The notes beneath the pieces were generated by a model. The model had not been told where the DNA came from. It did not search any database and saw nothing but the letters and a program-made list of their open reading frames with translations. From positions 147,892 to 211,891 of the forward strand of contig CAJJDN010000037.1 of assembly GCA_905182985.1 (NCBI GenBank): a DNA stretch of 64,000 nucleotides, in the 5' to 3' direction. Positions 21,837-35,165 of the stretch are shown in pieces (the stretch's first letter is position 1; each line of letters begins with the position of its first letter). This DNA is from Paramecium sonneborni (taxonomy: Eukaryota; Ciliophora; Oligohymenophorea; Peniculida; Parameciidae). Both the position numbers and the translations under genes were made by a program.

Positions 21837-23581
21837 TCAATCATACTTTTTAGCTAAAATCATTCTATCACAATTAAAACATTTAAATTTGTTGTTTCCT
21901 ATTGCACACAAATGACATCTAAATAATTAATGTTTTCCTATCTGTTTTTAACATAAATGACATGTTTTCTCTTGAAATCCTTTACCACATCCATAACATG
22001 CTTTTGCTGGAAACTCTATTGTAGTAATTTATCTAGATCTGCAAATAAAACAATTATGTGGATTTATTGGTGGCTTTTTATCACGATAATTATCACGTTC
22101 TGTATCTTACTGCATTAAACATCTATCACATATATAGCATTTTATGCCAGCTCTTGTCTGTTCTTTTACTAAAATATGTAGAAATTTATTTCATACTCTT
22201 CTTCATTGAAGACAAATTGTCAATTGAGTGAACTAATTTGAATAAATCTTATAATTAGACTACTCCTCTCTCAGATATACAAGTCTTCATTAAATTTAAA
22301 TATTTCAAAGATTTATATTGTTCTGCTTAAAAAAATTCGTAAATTGCTCCACAAAAACTATCAGTTATATCTTCATTCTTTGCTATTGATAATTTCTCTA
22401 TATTTTTCATTATCTCACTTTTTATAAACTTCAGAAGGATTACTTTTTGATACAAAAATAAAGTTACCTTCTGGAAATGGTTGTCCATCTAAATTAAGGT
22501 TTTTTAAGGAACTCATGTATTTAGCTTCACTTAAAATTCTGATAGCTTCTCCAGTCATATAAGATTTAGTGAATGTACCAATATTTAATTCTATCAAATT
22601 AATGGTATTTGGAGAATTGCATAGATGAGTCATACTCTCATTTGTTAGTGGACAACTATTCATTATTAATACAATCAAAGATTTGCAAAATTCAGAATAA
22701 GCAAAAGCCTTTATACTTTCATCTGTAATAGGTTAATGAGAAATGTCTAAGTATTCTAAAAATGCACTATTTGTTGAATTGAAGTATTCACACAATCCTT
22801 TGTCAGTAATTTTTGTAAATGACAAATTCAAATAACGAAGACGTACATTCTAACTAAAAGAAATACATTAAAGACCTCTATCTGTGACATTTAATCCCTA
22901 AAGAGATAGTTTATTGAGATGATTCACAAAATTTCTGTACTTATTGGAATCTGAGAACTAAGTTTAAGAATCACTTGTATGAGTCATTGCAGCGGTACTA
23001 TTAAAATTTTAACCTGTCATTCCTCTTGTTGATTCTAAATGCTTTTTAGTTTTCCTCATACTTTAAGTTGCATACAAAGTATATTAATCAACTGGTTTTA
23101 TGAAAGGTTATGTAAGAAACATTATTCCATTATCAGAAACAGCACTATCATCAAGAAACAAAGTTTCCAGTTTGACTAAGTATTATGATTCTCCAATCAA
23201 TCTGAGGAAGGTATCTGTAACATTATAAGAATTCTTAGATAAATCCAATTCAGTTAAATTACAACAATTCTTTGATGAACAAATTATCGACATACCTTAT
23301 TCAGTAATGTTACTTTATTATAAATCCAACTTTTCCAAATCTTACATTGTGATTTTTTTGCATTCAAATTCCAATGTATTATCATCAAATATTTTAATTC
23401 CTGATTTTTCTTTTTTTGTGAACTCTACATGTTCTTATTTATCCTCCTCTTTAAATTGATAGGTGTTCTCAACATAAGGCATTCTAATATTGTTAGTAGC
23501 CTTGTAATAATATTTGTAACCTGACAATATATTACCAGTCATTGGTATTCCATACCCTCCTTTTTAATAATTATAATCCAT
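21837..23581 (-). CDS. leucine-rich repeat protein with Cys-rich tail
   Basis: A 563-residue protein. The centre holds several LRRs of the Cys-containing/RNI type (LTELDLSKNSYNVTDTFL, NKLSLQGLNVTDRGLQCI, RYLNLSFTKITDKGL, KNLNLDGQPF). The C-terminal ~110 residues carry at least six CxxC-type pairs (CYICDRC, CFICRSR, CYGCGKGF, CHLCQKQ, CHLCAIGN, CFNCDRM), which resemble a chain of zinc ribbons. Two introns (22169-22196, 22429-22453) are needed to connect the LRR region to the zinc tail. It could be a scaffold or an E3-like adaptor; I cannot assign a function. Confidence 0.75.
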
Positions 23582-23717
23582 TTTAAATATTATAATAATT
23601 TAATTATTGTGATCAAATACTTATTATTTTAGTTTCAGATGATTAAAAATTATTCAGTTTATAATAAGATATTAAATGATTATAAATATTGGCTCTATAA
23701 ATAAAGAATAACAAGTA

Positions 23718-25580
23718 TCAATTTATTGTCTTTTATGATACATTGAGCAATCCGTTTGAATAAATAGAAGAAGCTTTAAAACTACCTAAATACTCCTTAT
23801 TTGTTCTATTAAGCATAACAGAATCAACTTCTGTTAATATTTTTGGTAGTTTTAAAGACTTAATTATAGTTTATGATGAAATAGAGCATTCTGGTATAGA
23901 ATATTTAGGTCTTGCAGCTGCAGGGAAAACCTATTGATAAACTATTCTTACTTTATTAATGATACTAATTTAAGTGCCTTTACTAGCTTCAATATGGAAT
24001 AGTGCTTTATCTAATGACAATGGTTCACTATTCTAAACATTTTGTTTAATGATGTCTATATTTCTTCTAAAATTATAATGAGCCTTATTAATATGTCCAT
24101 GTCCTTATAACATTTCATATCCTGTATGTTCAACTGGGTTTCCTATTCTTTCAACTGAATGTTTAGTTCTTGTCTTATTCTCTGCTGCATCAATGAATGG
24201 AACATCTCTATGTTCAATAAATAAAGGTATTTTTTTGAGCTCCTTTATTATATCCAAAGATTAAGCTCTTTAATTTACTTTCTTGGCATCAAACTTTTAG
24301 AGTTTCTGAATTGCCTATCCCTTCTAAAAGTATTATAAAAATCTTTATTTATCCAAAACAAAATAAACAACCTTCTAGCTTATACTCATAGCTCTATATT
24401 ATCTTTTAGTTCCACTTAAAACCTAAAAAATTTAATTATTAATACTTCTTCATGTCCAAAAATCTAGCCTGCAGTTATTACTGATGTTCTAACTCTTTCT
24501 TATTTTCTTTCAGATTTTGTAAAGAATTTTTAAATTGTTAGATTTGGTGTTATTGACTGTTATGTAATGTCAACAGCTCTTGATAATTCTATTTCTCCTT
24601 ATTTCAGTAAATAAATATTACTAAATTACATAGATTATATTATACTTTGCATCTTCATCTTCTTTGTATATCACTTAGAATAGTTTTCTTTCTTCCAATT
24701 TAAAATGATAATACAATTGATTTAGCATCTATTCATTCCAATCAGAAAATACGGCAACTTTACTTAAAAATCCAACATTTTGTTTTTATTGTGCCTCATA
24801 ATATACAGATAATAATTTATTAAATTAATCTCTTGTAACAGTAGCAAAATATGTATCTTCTGCTGCCACTATTGTAGCTGTCCTTGGAACTTACTTTGTT
24901 AATGCTATTTCACCAAAACTTTCGCCAGCATTAATTATTCCTACTTTTGTTAATGTTGGAAATTGACTTTCTAAGTACTCTTAATCGGTCATTGTTGCAA
25001 AAATATCATCTAATGTTACTTAGGTTACAAATGCTTAAGATTTTACTTTTATTTTTTTCTTTTTTGTGTTTTTTTTGATATTTTCCATCATCTCTTTATT
25101 TTTTTCACTTTTTAATTTTTCTTCTTATTTTTAATCTTCTTCTGAAGGACCTGAACCTTCTTGCAAACCCTTTTTTTAAACAAGAACCCAAACACTGCCC
25201 TTTAGAATAATATAAAACTTTTTTCCTAGATCACCTATATTAAATATTATCTATCTTTTTTTCTACAACTCATAACCCAATTGTTTATATAATCCTTAAA
25301 CCAATTCAGCTCCCATTGATTATTCCAATTCTTAAAAAAATTTAAATCTAAAGAATGACAATCTTATTTTATCTACATCTAGTTAAGTTCTTTAATTTGG
25401 ATCTTTTTAAAGTAAAGTCACTATATTCTAAAAATATTAAATATCTTTATAACTTACTTTAAGATCTTCATCATCATCAAAATCTGTATCAGACTTTTTA
25501 AGAACCTCTTAAACGATCTCTTTTATTGTCATTCTATGAGTTGACAAATTCCCTCTAACTTTCTCAATTGCAGCTTTCAT
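23718..25580 (-). CDS. tandem cyclic nucleotide-binding domain protein
   Basis: A 597-residue soluble protein with two cNMP-binding folds. The first (about residues 90-290) has GDLGKKFYIILKGSV and the phosphate-binding cassette GESFGEIALTKQVPRTATIV, with the key Glu and Arg present; it is split by a Lys/Glu-rich insertion of about 60 residues. The second (about 300-420) reads IYLLKQGEIELSRAV and AGQIFGHEEVLSGTKRQYRA, a weaker cassette. There is no kinase domain. The C-terminus is a polar tail. Three introns: 23931-23951, 24423-24445, 24621-24645. It may be a cAMP/cGMP effector or a PKA-R-like scaffold; no inhibitor sequence was seen. Confidence 0.8.
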
Positions 25581-25751
25581 AATTTAGTAATTATAAATAT
25601 ATGTTAATAATATTACAAACCTAATTGTTATCAATTTGAAGAAAATCAAAAAATCAATTATTATTTTTATTTATATTTTTCAGATCTTTATATGAAAATT
25701 ATAAAATATTGAAATAATCTTTTATCAATAATCAAAATAGATAAGAAACTC

Positions 25752-28700
25752 TCACAATCTTACCCATTTAGCTATAATAAATAGTAAAGCATCTATCATA
25801 ATTGGTTTTGATAAACAGTCATGGAAAGGCAATTTTTTAATGGTTGCTTTGAAGTCTTCTCCTTAGAATCCTATCAATCCAATTAAAATAGTATCCTTTT
25901 AAAATTCTTATAGAACATTCTTAATTTTCTAACAATCAGCAACCAATTACTCATTTACATATTCAATTCCAATAAATACTATATGATAGCCTTTACAACA
26001 AGTTTTAAACTAACAAAATTACTTTCTTAATTAATCAACTATGAGAATTCTTTGCATTGTGTAGATGTACGGTATTTTCAAATTACTCAATTAATGAGAG
26101 ATTGCATATAAATCAAAATCATTTTGTTCACAAATCAAAATTTTCGGACACTTTAAAAATTAAATTATATTTACTTAGCATTTATAAATAAATTATTTAT
26201 TTTTAATTCTTTCCATTTTTTCAAAACAATCTAACAATTCATTAGGACCCAAATTAATAGAAGAAACTCTCATTGATGAATATACAGAAGATCTTCCACC
26301 AAAAGTTAGTAAAGAATCTCTCTAATTAGATGATAATTATTATTAAATTTATTAATTTAATCTAGATTAGATAAGACTGACTGATATTCTTCGTGCTTAA
26401 GGTTCTCTATCCTATAATATAGTATCAAAAAATTGTGAAGGCTATTGTTACTTTTCTATTTTTTCAATTTTATCATTTAGATAAAGACTTGATTTACTAG
26501 AAATAATCTCTGCTTCAAAAAATTAATCATGATCATTGAATTCATTTTTTGAATCATGAGATGAACTTTTAGAGTCATCCTATTCTGATATTTATGAAAC
26601 AGAATAAGATTTCTTAGGCTATTATAATTCAGAATTATCTGATTGACCAAATTATGGTAAATTAGAGTCTCGCATCTCTAATGTTGTTTCAATTTAAGAT
26701 TCTCTTTTTATTTTTTCTAACTTTTGTTAAATTTATAATCGACTAATTTCTGTAAGTCTCTGTGATTAATGTCTTCTGTATAAGGTATTTTATCCAAACA
26801 CTTATTGAAATTATTATTTATTTGCAATTAAGGCAGATTATCTTTTTTTTGTTAACTATTAATTAAAATTTGGATTTTCATTTTTTATTAGTAAAACAAA
26901 ATAAAACTATGTTCCATCATCTGTTTTTATAGTATTAAATTCAAAAGGCATAACTGCTATAGCTAAAGATATATAGAATGCAGTAATGATTGAAAAACAG
27001 AATTATTTTTATGTTGCTACTAAATCAATAACTTATGGATTTAGTAAGGTTTATTATTTAAGATGTTTTAATGTAAATTCAATTGATTCTAAGATTCCTT
27101 CATTAATATTTTAAGCCATAACTTTGATGAGAATTTCAATGTGATCAGCTAATAAGGGTGATTTTTAGCATCCAATTTCTATAAATCCATTAATTGTTAA
27201 TTAGATTGACTTAACTGAAAATTATACAAAATAATTACCAAGTAAATTTAATATTATTTATCTAAAACGATTAGGATCTGTTCTAATGAATATTGGTACA
27301 TTTTATTTAATGTTGACCTAAATACTTAATCCTCTAAATAAGGCTTAAGATTTTATAATATTCAAACAATCTGAAATAAATTCTTTAGTGTGAATATCCA
27401 TTAGGCTTTTTTCTAATTTATTATTCTTATGTAAAGTAACATAATCTTAAATATCACTAGCTGTGCTAATTAATAATTTACAACCCGCTAAAGCAGGGTC
27501 TATATATTTTGTTTATAAATCTTGATTTACTTCTTTCTTTTAAGATTAATTATATTATATCATACTTGAACTAACTCTAACATCGATAATGTACAATTTA
27601 AAGGCTCTTTTATTTTTTGAGATATTGTTTGAATTAATTCATCCCCATTTTTAATATATTGTTATAATTATGCTATAAAAGGCTCTTCTGTAAGATCTTG
27701 TATATAGATTACAATTTATGGTTTGTTGGCAATGATAATTGGATTGAGAATTACCTATGTATATAATTTATCTAGATTAATAATCAAAATATACCTTTTT
27801 TTAAATAAATTTTTAAAGAGAAATCTAAACTCTATCTAATCATTGCAAATTTTATATGAGAAAAGGCTAGTAAGTGTTCAATTAATGTTTTCATTTACAT
27901 TTTCTGACAAAATAACTGAATTTCTTTTTTTTCTATCAACTGTATATTTTCAAAACAAATGTTCTATGTCCAATAATATGAAAATAAGCATACTCCAATG
28001 TTTATGTGAATGTAATAAATTGATTAATGTCTTTGCTTCTGTGAAAACTAGGTAAAATTGTAAAAGTTTGGTTTTCTTACATTATACCAAAATCAAATAA
28101 TTCTAATTAAACTAATTCACTGTTTAACTGATGATCATCAATTAAAACAATATGAGACATAAATGAATTAATAATACGAACAGGTTATTTTGCAGTCTCT
28201 AGTATATAAATACCACATTAAAATCCCATAACTAACACATCAAATAAATCTTCCTATTGAAGTAACATTTTCTAATTTTCTAACTCCTCTGCAACTATTT
28301 CTTAAATATTAATTTTTTTATTCTAAAGCTCTGTGTTATCTCTTTAATTTGTTGTATGACCTATTCTTTATGATAACAAAGGAGATTAATTTTTTGATTT
28401 TAATTCTATGTTCGCTTTTGGTTTCTAATATAAATAATATATCTAAAATAGCTAAATGAAAATATGAACTAAAATAATTTTAGTTGAACCAATAATTTCA
28501 ATATGGTTATTGAATTTAGGTTATCTATCTTATTTTTGTCTAAATTACCTAATTATTGTGTACAATAAAGAAAATAAAATTGCAATTGTCTTAACAACCT
28601 ATGATTCTATTGCAATAACAAAAAAGATCATCAGTCCATAAACTTCTAAACTATAACTTCTATAATCAATTTGGTTTCCTTAAATAAAATCATAATCTGT

Positions 28701-29027
28701 TTCAATCCACATTATCATCATTAAGACGAATTTCAGTAATGTAATTATATTAATATACAACGTTGTTTCTTTTTTTAATTTACTCATGACAATATGAAAA
28801 GCTATTATTAAAAACACTTAAATCTAATCAGATAAAAAATTTAAATTCCTTACAAGTATTCGATAAATAAAAACTAAATTCTCTCCATGAATTTCATAGT
28901 TTAAAGCATTTGAAATTGTCATAATAATATCAATGCATTAATACATTGAAATTAATGCCATTATTGATTACCATAATGTAAAATTTGAGTAACTTTCATT
29001 CTGTATGGTAAAATAATTTGATAGCAT
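25752..29027 (-). CDS. degenerate hybrid histidine kinase, membrane-bound
   Basis: About 1060-1068 residues. Several N-terminal membrane helices lie within the first 250 residues, followed by a PAS-like region, then a histidine-kinase-like core and a C-terminal receiver-like domain. The H-box position reads TISQKIKEPLNC, with Gln/Lys where SHELRTPLN has the phospho-acceptor His. The N-box is recognisable (RQIILNLLGNYFVQF), while clear G-boxes are not. The receiver retains ILICEQND and the Lys of LSKPI, but the phospho-acceptor Asp is missing (YHIVFIGIEY). Introns: 26151-26174 (optional), 27537-27565, 27772-27794 and an unusually short one, 27940-27956. It probably signals without phosphotransfer, if expressed. 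Confidence 0.72.
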
Positions 29028-29513
29028 AAATATGTAATTTTTATTATTTTAATAAATTATTGTGGATAATAAATTATTAATATTTAGGAAAATAAAATAA
29101 TAATCTAAAATATGTTTAGTAAATAACAAATAAATAAAAAGGAATAATTGAAAATTTATTTGAATTTAAATAATTAAAGTAGATCTGTTTTATTGATTTT
29201 GATCATATAAATAACTAAGTTTCAGTATGAACCAGAAATTTTAGATATTAAATAATAATTAAAATAATGAATTTATAGATATTCAAAATTTAGACTATTG
29301 AAATTAGAAATTAAACTAATTGGAGTATAAATAATTGATTCTTTTAGTTATTCTATGAATTAATTTTTTTGTAAGCATATAAGTTGAATTTTAGATTCAA
29401 ATTTTCTATAATTCATTTTTAGAATTGAACTGAAAAAAATCCATTTTTAATTTCCTTTCTTAAAAAAATTATATAAAAATTGAATTGTAATATTTTATCA
29501 ATAATTTTAATAA
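29028..29513. other. intergenic, one tiny uncertain ORF
   Basis: About 490 bp between divergent genes. A 52-codon plus-strand ORF at 29112-29270 (start MFSKQQINKKEQLKIYLNLN) has some coding character but no recognisable feature, so I leave it uncalled. The rest probably holds the promoters of the flanking genes. Confidence 0.35.
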
Positions 29514-31289
29514 ATGCAAGTATTTGACAATCTAGCTTTATAAGAAGTGTAATCTATTGGTATTGATAAATCTCCAGAAAGATTATAAGAGATCATTAGA
29601 ATGATTCTTTAAGAATTGAGTTAAATGGGATATGATGATGCTTGTAAAATGCTTGAAGAGGAATCTTAAACTAAATTAGACTCAACATAAATGAGTAATT
29701 TTAAAGAATCCTTTTTAAATGGTGACTACGAGAAGCTTTTACAATAACTAGAATTTTCAGAAACAATCAATAGAGTATTCTATTATTTAAAATAGAAATT
29801 ATAATATGAAATATAAAAATAGTTGTACATAGAGTTAGTTCAATAGAAAAATTATGAGCAAGCAGTGAATTTATTAAGATAATTATCAGAAAATAATGAA
29901 CAAGAATCATAAGTTTTAGCTAAGTAAATTTGTTAAATAAAAATAGAATGATATTTCTATAAGAAGATGTTTCAATTTTATATACTTAATTGTCCATACC
30001 TACAGAATAAAGTGAACAAAGAATGTAACTTTATTATAAGACCTTAAATCTATTGAATTTTGGCGAGTTTTCATTAAAAACTCAATTTGATAAAGTGATT
30101 GATTAAGCCTTAGATTATTAATTTAAAAGATGCCCATATCATAATGATTCATAGGAGAATAGGAATAATTCTTTATTGCTTGATCATAATTGCTAATCTT
30201 ATTAAATTCCTAAAAATAATTCAATTCTTTTTTAAGGTTTTGATGATGAAGTTTGGATTGGTAAGTTTTCAAATTCAGGAATTTGGATTGGTTGTGCAAC
30301 AAAATAAAATTCCATATATATTATATCAAAGGAAAAACAATAGAAAATTAGTAAAGCCCATGATATGGATATAAATTCGCTTGTTTTTTCATCAGATGAT
30401 AAATTGTAAAACTGAATAAATTTTAAATGATTAGGTTGTTTTCAGCATCAAATGATAAAAAAATAAATGGTTATGATGTTTTAAATGCTTAATTAAAAGT
30501 AACAATGAATTAACATACTAATGAAGTCTTATGTTTAGCTTTTTATAAAAAGTATAAGAATTTTTTAATATAATTATTAGTTATTTATTTAGTGGAGGAG
30601 TTGATGGATGGATTGGTATATGGTAAGAAAATGGGAAATTAGTTAATTAAGTGAAAAGTAAAGTAGTAAAGAATATTTTATTTACTGATTAATATATGTT
30701 GCTACATAATGCAGCTATATTTTCAATTACAGTAATTGAAAATGATTCTAAATTTAATAAAATAATTACTAATTTAGAAGAACAAGAATTGATTGTTTCC
30801 TCTGCTGTTAGTTAAAATTAATAATTTTTAGTTTTAAATGTTTCAAGAGAAAAACCAAAATTAAATTTATGGAGTTTGAAAACATTTTAAAAATTACATG
30901 TGTTTTATGGATTTTAAGTAAAAGGAATAGAAATGAAATGTTGTTTTGGTAGTTAAAAAGATAATTATGTTTGTGTTGGTAGTCAAGATGGAAAAGTACA
31001 TTTTTTTAATAAAAATAATTAATTACAATAAAATGTGATTGATGGACATAATTAGGCTATTAATTTTGTTGATTGGAATAGTTTGACAGGTTAATTATTA
31101 ACAGCAAGTGATGATAAAACTATTAAAATATGGGTTTAAGATCAAATAGGATAATCATCATAATTAATAAATGTTCCTAATGAATATGAATAACAATTAA
31201 ATTCTCAATATGAAGAAATTGAGGATGAATAAGATGATCATGAAGAGGAAGAATACTAATAGTAATCAGATGGAGATTAATCATTTTGA
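29514..31289 (+). CDS. WDR26: WDR26/Gid7-like LisH-CTLH-WD40 protein
   Basis: Orthologue-like member of the WDR26/Gid7 family, a subunit of the GID/CTLH ubiquitin ligase complex. The N-terminus has the LisH helix (IIRMILQELSQMGYDDACKM) and a CTLH region (FKESFLNGDYEKLLQQLEFS; QNYEQAVNLLRQL-type). The family signature CPYHN follows a QALDYQFKR helix. Seven WD40-like blades follow, e.g. DEVWIGKFSNSG, LFSGGVDGWIGIWQENGK, DNYVCVGSQDGKVHFF, QLLTASDDKTIKIW. The tail is acidic. Three introns: 29924-29946, 30406-30434, 30552-30580; 564 residues, close to family length. Confidence 0.85.
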
Positions 31290-31363
31290 ATTATTAAATA
31301 TATATTCAAATCTAATAAATAATAAAATGTTATTTTTGAAATTATGAAATATTAATATGGATA

Positions 31364-32392
31364 TCAAAATTTTTAATATCTAAGTTCTGAAAAGATTTCT
31401 AAAATAGGACTAGCTATATCATTTTCAATATCAAAAAAATTATGTGTCATTCTCTCTCTAATAAATAAATGAGATTAGTTCTATATGTTTAATGGTAAAC
31501 TAAACTAAAACATTTATATATTATACTTTAAGAATAATTCATGTGAATGATGTGGTTTGATTAATTTATCCAGCAGTCCATGAATTAATATTATAGGACA
31601 TTTTATACATTAAGATCTTTCATTATTTTTAAAGAAATTTGGTAAGCAGAATAAAATAACAAGAACATGACCAAATCCACAACAAAAATCTTATATGATA
31701 GTTTTAAAAGATTTATAGCTTGACATAACAATTAAACCTTTTGGCCTTCTTAAACTAGCTAAATAAAATGCTGGTCCAGTTCCTATTGATCTACAAGTTT
31801 CAATTTATTCATACCTTCCCAAAATATAAATTTAATTATCTTGTAACTTTTAAGATTTTTTTACATGATCATAGAATGCTAAAGCATCCTCTTCAATCAT
31901 AGTGTTATTCAAATTCTTTTACATTTAATAAATTCCATATCCTGGGTATTCTATAATAAAAATATTTGCATTTATTGTTTTCATTAACTATTCCATAAAA
32001 TGTGATGCAGCCTGCCTTTTCATACAAAAATGGTTAATTACAAATCTTCAGCGTTTCCGTGAAAATAAAGTAAATAATTATTAGTTTCTGAATATTTGTT
32101 CTTAAGGTAGACATAAGGTATAGATCTGACTCTATCCAAATACTATGAATTCAATAATTAGTCACTCTTTAACCTAGCTATAATTAAGTATATTTTATAA
32201 AATACCATCTTTAGAATAAACATTCACATATTTAAGTTTTTCACCAAAATATTTTTCTGTATACTAAGGAGGAGGATTTGGAAAAGTTAATCTATAAATC
32301 TTTCCAAAACAATGAAGAAGAACTAAACTAGCTATGTATATAACTCCTAAAAAAGTGGCTATACAAATTGCTACTATTTAACTAGGTTCCAT
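31364..32392 (-). CDS. ABHD17/ABHD13-like serine hydrolase
   Basis: Alpha/beta hydrolase of about 316 residues with an N-terminal hydrophobic anchor (VAICIATFLGVIYIASLVLL). Catalytic elements are visible: oxyanion HGNAEDL, EYPGYG, nucleophile elbow GRSIGTGP, acid in HGLLDKLIKP, and His in RMTHNFFD. This matches the ABHD17/BEM46 group, whose members remove palmitate from proteins or hydrolyse lipids at membranes. Three introns: 31791-31814, 32016-32041, 32178-32205. A second gene with the same core motifs lies at 46146-47045. It is convergent with the WDR26 gene, 75 bp away. Confidence 0.85.
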
Positions 32393-32732
32393 TAAAATTT
32401 CTTAATTTATTAAATATTACAAAATTAATTGAAAAGAATATAGATAATATTCATTATAAAAAGGATTTTTCTCAAAGTTTAACTTTGTTTTACATTTACA
32501 AAATTAGTTATTCTTCTTATTTAGAACACAATTACAATAATTATGTTCTTTCTAAATTGAGAATGTCAACTTTGTTTTTTTATTAAGATAATGAAGCTAT
32601 CATCAAAAATATTTATACTTTCTTGTTATTCCAATCTTATTTACATAATTTCAAAAAGTTATTACTTTGGTATTTGAATAATATGATGATATAATTATTT
32701 TAATGGATTTAATTGAATGTTAAAATCAAGCT

Positions 32733-33177
32733 TCAAAGATTATACATTTTATCTTAAAGCTATATTATCTATTTTTAATTGCTGAACTTATTATATAATA
32801 GTACTAAATTTTGTTAATTATTGATATTGCTCTTTTATTTTCTAAAACTAATAACTTTTATTACTTTTAATGATTTATCTTATCGTAATTATAATCTTTA
32901 GTTTTCTTGTTGTAAAACATTAACTTATGCTTTTAAGTCTGTTATTTATTATAATAATTATTGGACATAAAATTTGTCATACGAAATTATTGAAGTTGAA
33001 GTTTTTGTAATTTTATTGGAATTACTTTTACTTTAGCTAAAATGAGTAAGAATAGCTTCATAATTAGATTACTATAAATTATTAGTATTCTATTTTTTAG
33101 AATTTGACTTGGATGAAGATGCTAAGTAGTTAATATGCCATACTAGAAGGAATCAAATAAGGTCTTGACTCTGTCAT
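32733..33177 (-). CDS. small coiled-coil protein, 140 aa
   Basis: Starts MTESRPYLIPS; a 22-nt intron (33122-33143) joins a Ser/Lys-rich segment (TSSSKSNSKKQNTNNLQ) to a helix with heptad spacing (VQQLLQQITDLKAQVNVLQQ, then ENQRLQLRQDKS), a clear coiled coil. A basic region precedes the coil, so a leucine-zipper-like protein is possible, but no bZIP DNA-contact motif is visible. The C-terminus after about residue 105 is less convincing and may hide another intron. The function is unknown. Confidence 0.5.
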
Positions 33178-33625
33178 GATTTTATTTTATTTATCTAATT
33201 TTATAAATTTTATTTCTTAATCACATAATTATCTTAAATGAATTTCTGTAATTCATAAAAATTTGCTTATTTCAAGAAAGATTTAGCTTTTTGTAATTCC
33301 TCTCTATAATTAATGTGTTTCTAACTTAGTATCTAAATTTGCAAAATAAGGATTATTAAAATTTCTTTTATTTGTCCTTGGTATGAGTTAACAATGAATT
33401 TATAAATATTTTCCTTTCTTTAAATTATAATAAATTAAGATTGTCTCTCAACAATGATAATTTTTTTAGAATTAATGAATTAATTATAATTTTCTTAAGC
33501 ATAATCTCCAAGAGAGAGTAATTTTGATTTTGAGGAGCAACCTTAACTTTAGGATTAAAGGATTAAAGAGAATATATTATCACCCTCAATATTTAACAAC
33601 GTAATTTACATTATATAGGCTATAG
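33178..33625. other. intergenic stretch, nothing supported
   Basis: About 450 bp of AT-rich sequence between divergent genes, with no open frame of coding character on either strand. Confidence 0.4.
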
Positions 33626-35165
33626 ATGAAAATTTTCGCAGCTATTTATTAAATATTGTTAATACTATTTAATTCTTATGTAGTGTTTGATTAAAGTTCT
33701 AAATTATCACTTTTGTATGTTACAATTTTACATTTTCTCCAAGTAGTACGATTAGCAATTCATAATTACAAGTATTATAGTTTATTTATATAAGTAATAT
33801 CTTGAATGATCATAATTGTTGTCTTGAAATATTTTGGGGAATTTTATCAATGTCTTATTATGTAATTGAGAATTTATATTCTCTTAGTGCTGTTTTTTAT
33901 TCTTCTTGGATAACTCAAATTTTCCAATTTAATACCCTATGATAATGTACTTTGTTATAACTTTGGCTTGGTTTATATTCATTGTACGTGCTTATCGTTA
34001 AAATAAAAATGAAAAAAATGTCACTTAACTTGTAAATTTACAGTTGTATTTGTAGTTTACAGTTTTTTTTAAATTACTTTTTATAAGCCAATTAATGCTA
34101 ATAAATTTTAGATAAATTAATTGGCTTAAATGGGATTGGATATACATATTTATTATTATTTGGGCTTTTTTAACATTTGCAATAATTCTCTAAATAATCT
34201 TTATTTTTGATTTAATTGTGAAATTAATATCTATTTTAAAAGAAAACGATATACTGAACAAATAAACCTTAAATTATTAAAGTAATTAAGTTCTATATTT
34301 GAATAGTTATTGTTTCACTTTGGATGAATCTATTTATTCTTTCTATATCAGGTCTTTTAACATTTACTATATTGAGTTATTCTATTTTTTTAAGTACAGG
34401 AAGGAATCCCTTTAATTCAATGCCTATTACATTATGTATTTTTTATAGTTTCGTCTTTACAATATACACTTGTTATTTTAGAAGAACTTTGAAGTATTGT
34501 TTAATTATATTATGAGTAAATTCTTAATGTCTTTTTAAACTAAGATAGAAGAAGACAATTAAAATGAAATTATAGTTAGCGAACAAAGATTTTAATTTAG
34601 TTCTCCTAGCTCTAAAAGAAGGAATCGTTTTATAAAAGATAAAAATGAGATTTTCCTAAAATTACCGTAGTTCTTAGTATATAACAATCTATAATTTAAG
34701 ATAAAATTGTCTCAAACTTATTTTTAACCCTTTGAACTTGGAGAACATTCAAAATCTTAAAAATAAATACAACAAATAAATGAAATAAAATAAGTGAAGA
34801 GAAATAAGACCGACATAGATTAACCTAAATTGAGCAATTAAAATTCCTTAACTGAATATAAAGCAGAAAAAGATTAAAATTGTTTTAATTGTTATCAAAA
34901 TGATAGTTGTGCAGTTTATATGCCTTGTGGTCATGGAGGCCTATGTATAAAATGTGCAACTGAATGGTTTACTGAAAAATAAGAATGTTTAATTTGTCGA
35001 AAAGTATTAAAACATAAAAATTTTAGCCAGTTGAGTCAGTTGTTAAAGTTATTGAATCAAATTCTAATACAGTTTAAATTGTTGATGTAGTTGCTTTTTG
35101 AAAATCTTATTTTTGTGAAATATAATTTTTATTCCACAAAATATCAATCTAAAACTTATTATTGA
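33626..35165 (+). CDS. multi-pass membrane RING finger protein
   Basis: About 480 residues. The first ~290 residues hold several membrane helices (IFAAIYQILLILFN; MYFVITLAWFIFIV; IYIFIIIWAFLTFAIIL; LSISGLLTFTILSYSIFL; FYSFVFTIYTCYF). A cytosolic Ser/Gln/Lys-rich linker follows, then a C3HC4-type RING at about 405-445: CFNCYQNDSCAVYMPCGHGG, then CIKCATEWF and CLICRKV. Four introns were placed (33772-33794, 33862-33887, 34282-34306, 34494-34516; the last ends in GAG and is the least certain). The exon sum is divisible by three. Likely a membrane-anchored E3 ubiquitin ligase. Confidence 0.75.

Noticed and set aside
27843..28055. Plus-strand 70-codon frame inside the histidine-kinase gene
   Set aside because: The minus strand carries the coherent PAS/kinase sequence here; the plus frame has no motif.
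34324..34515. Separate small membrane protein starting at 34324
   Set aside because: The frame is an internal exon of the membrane RING gene; introns at 34282-34306 and 34494-34516 connect it on both sides.
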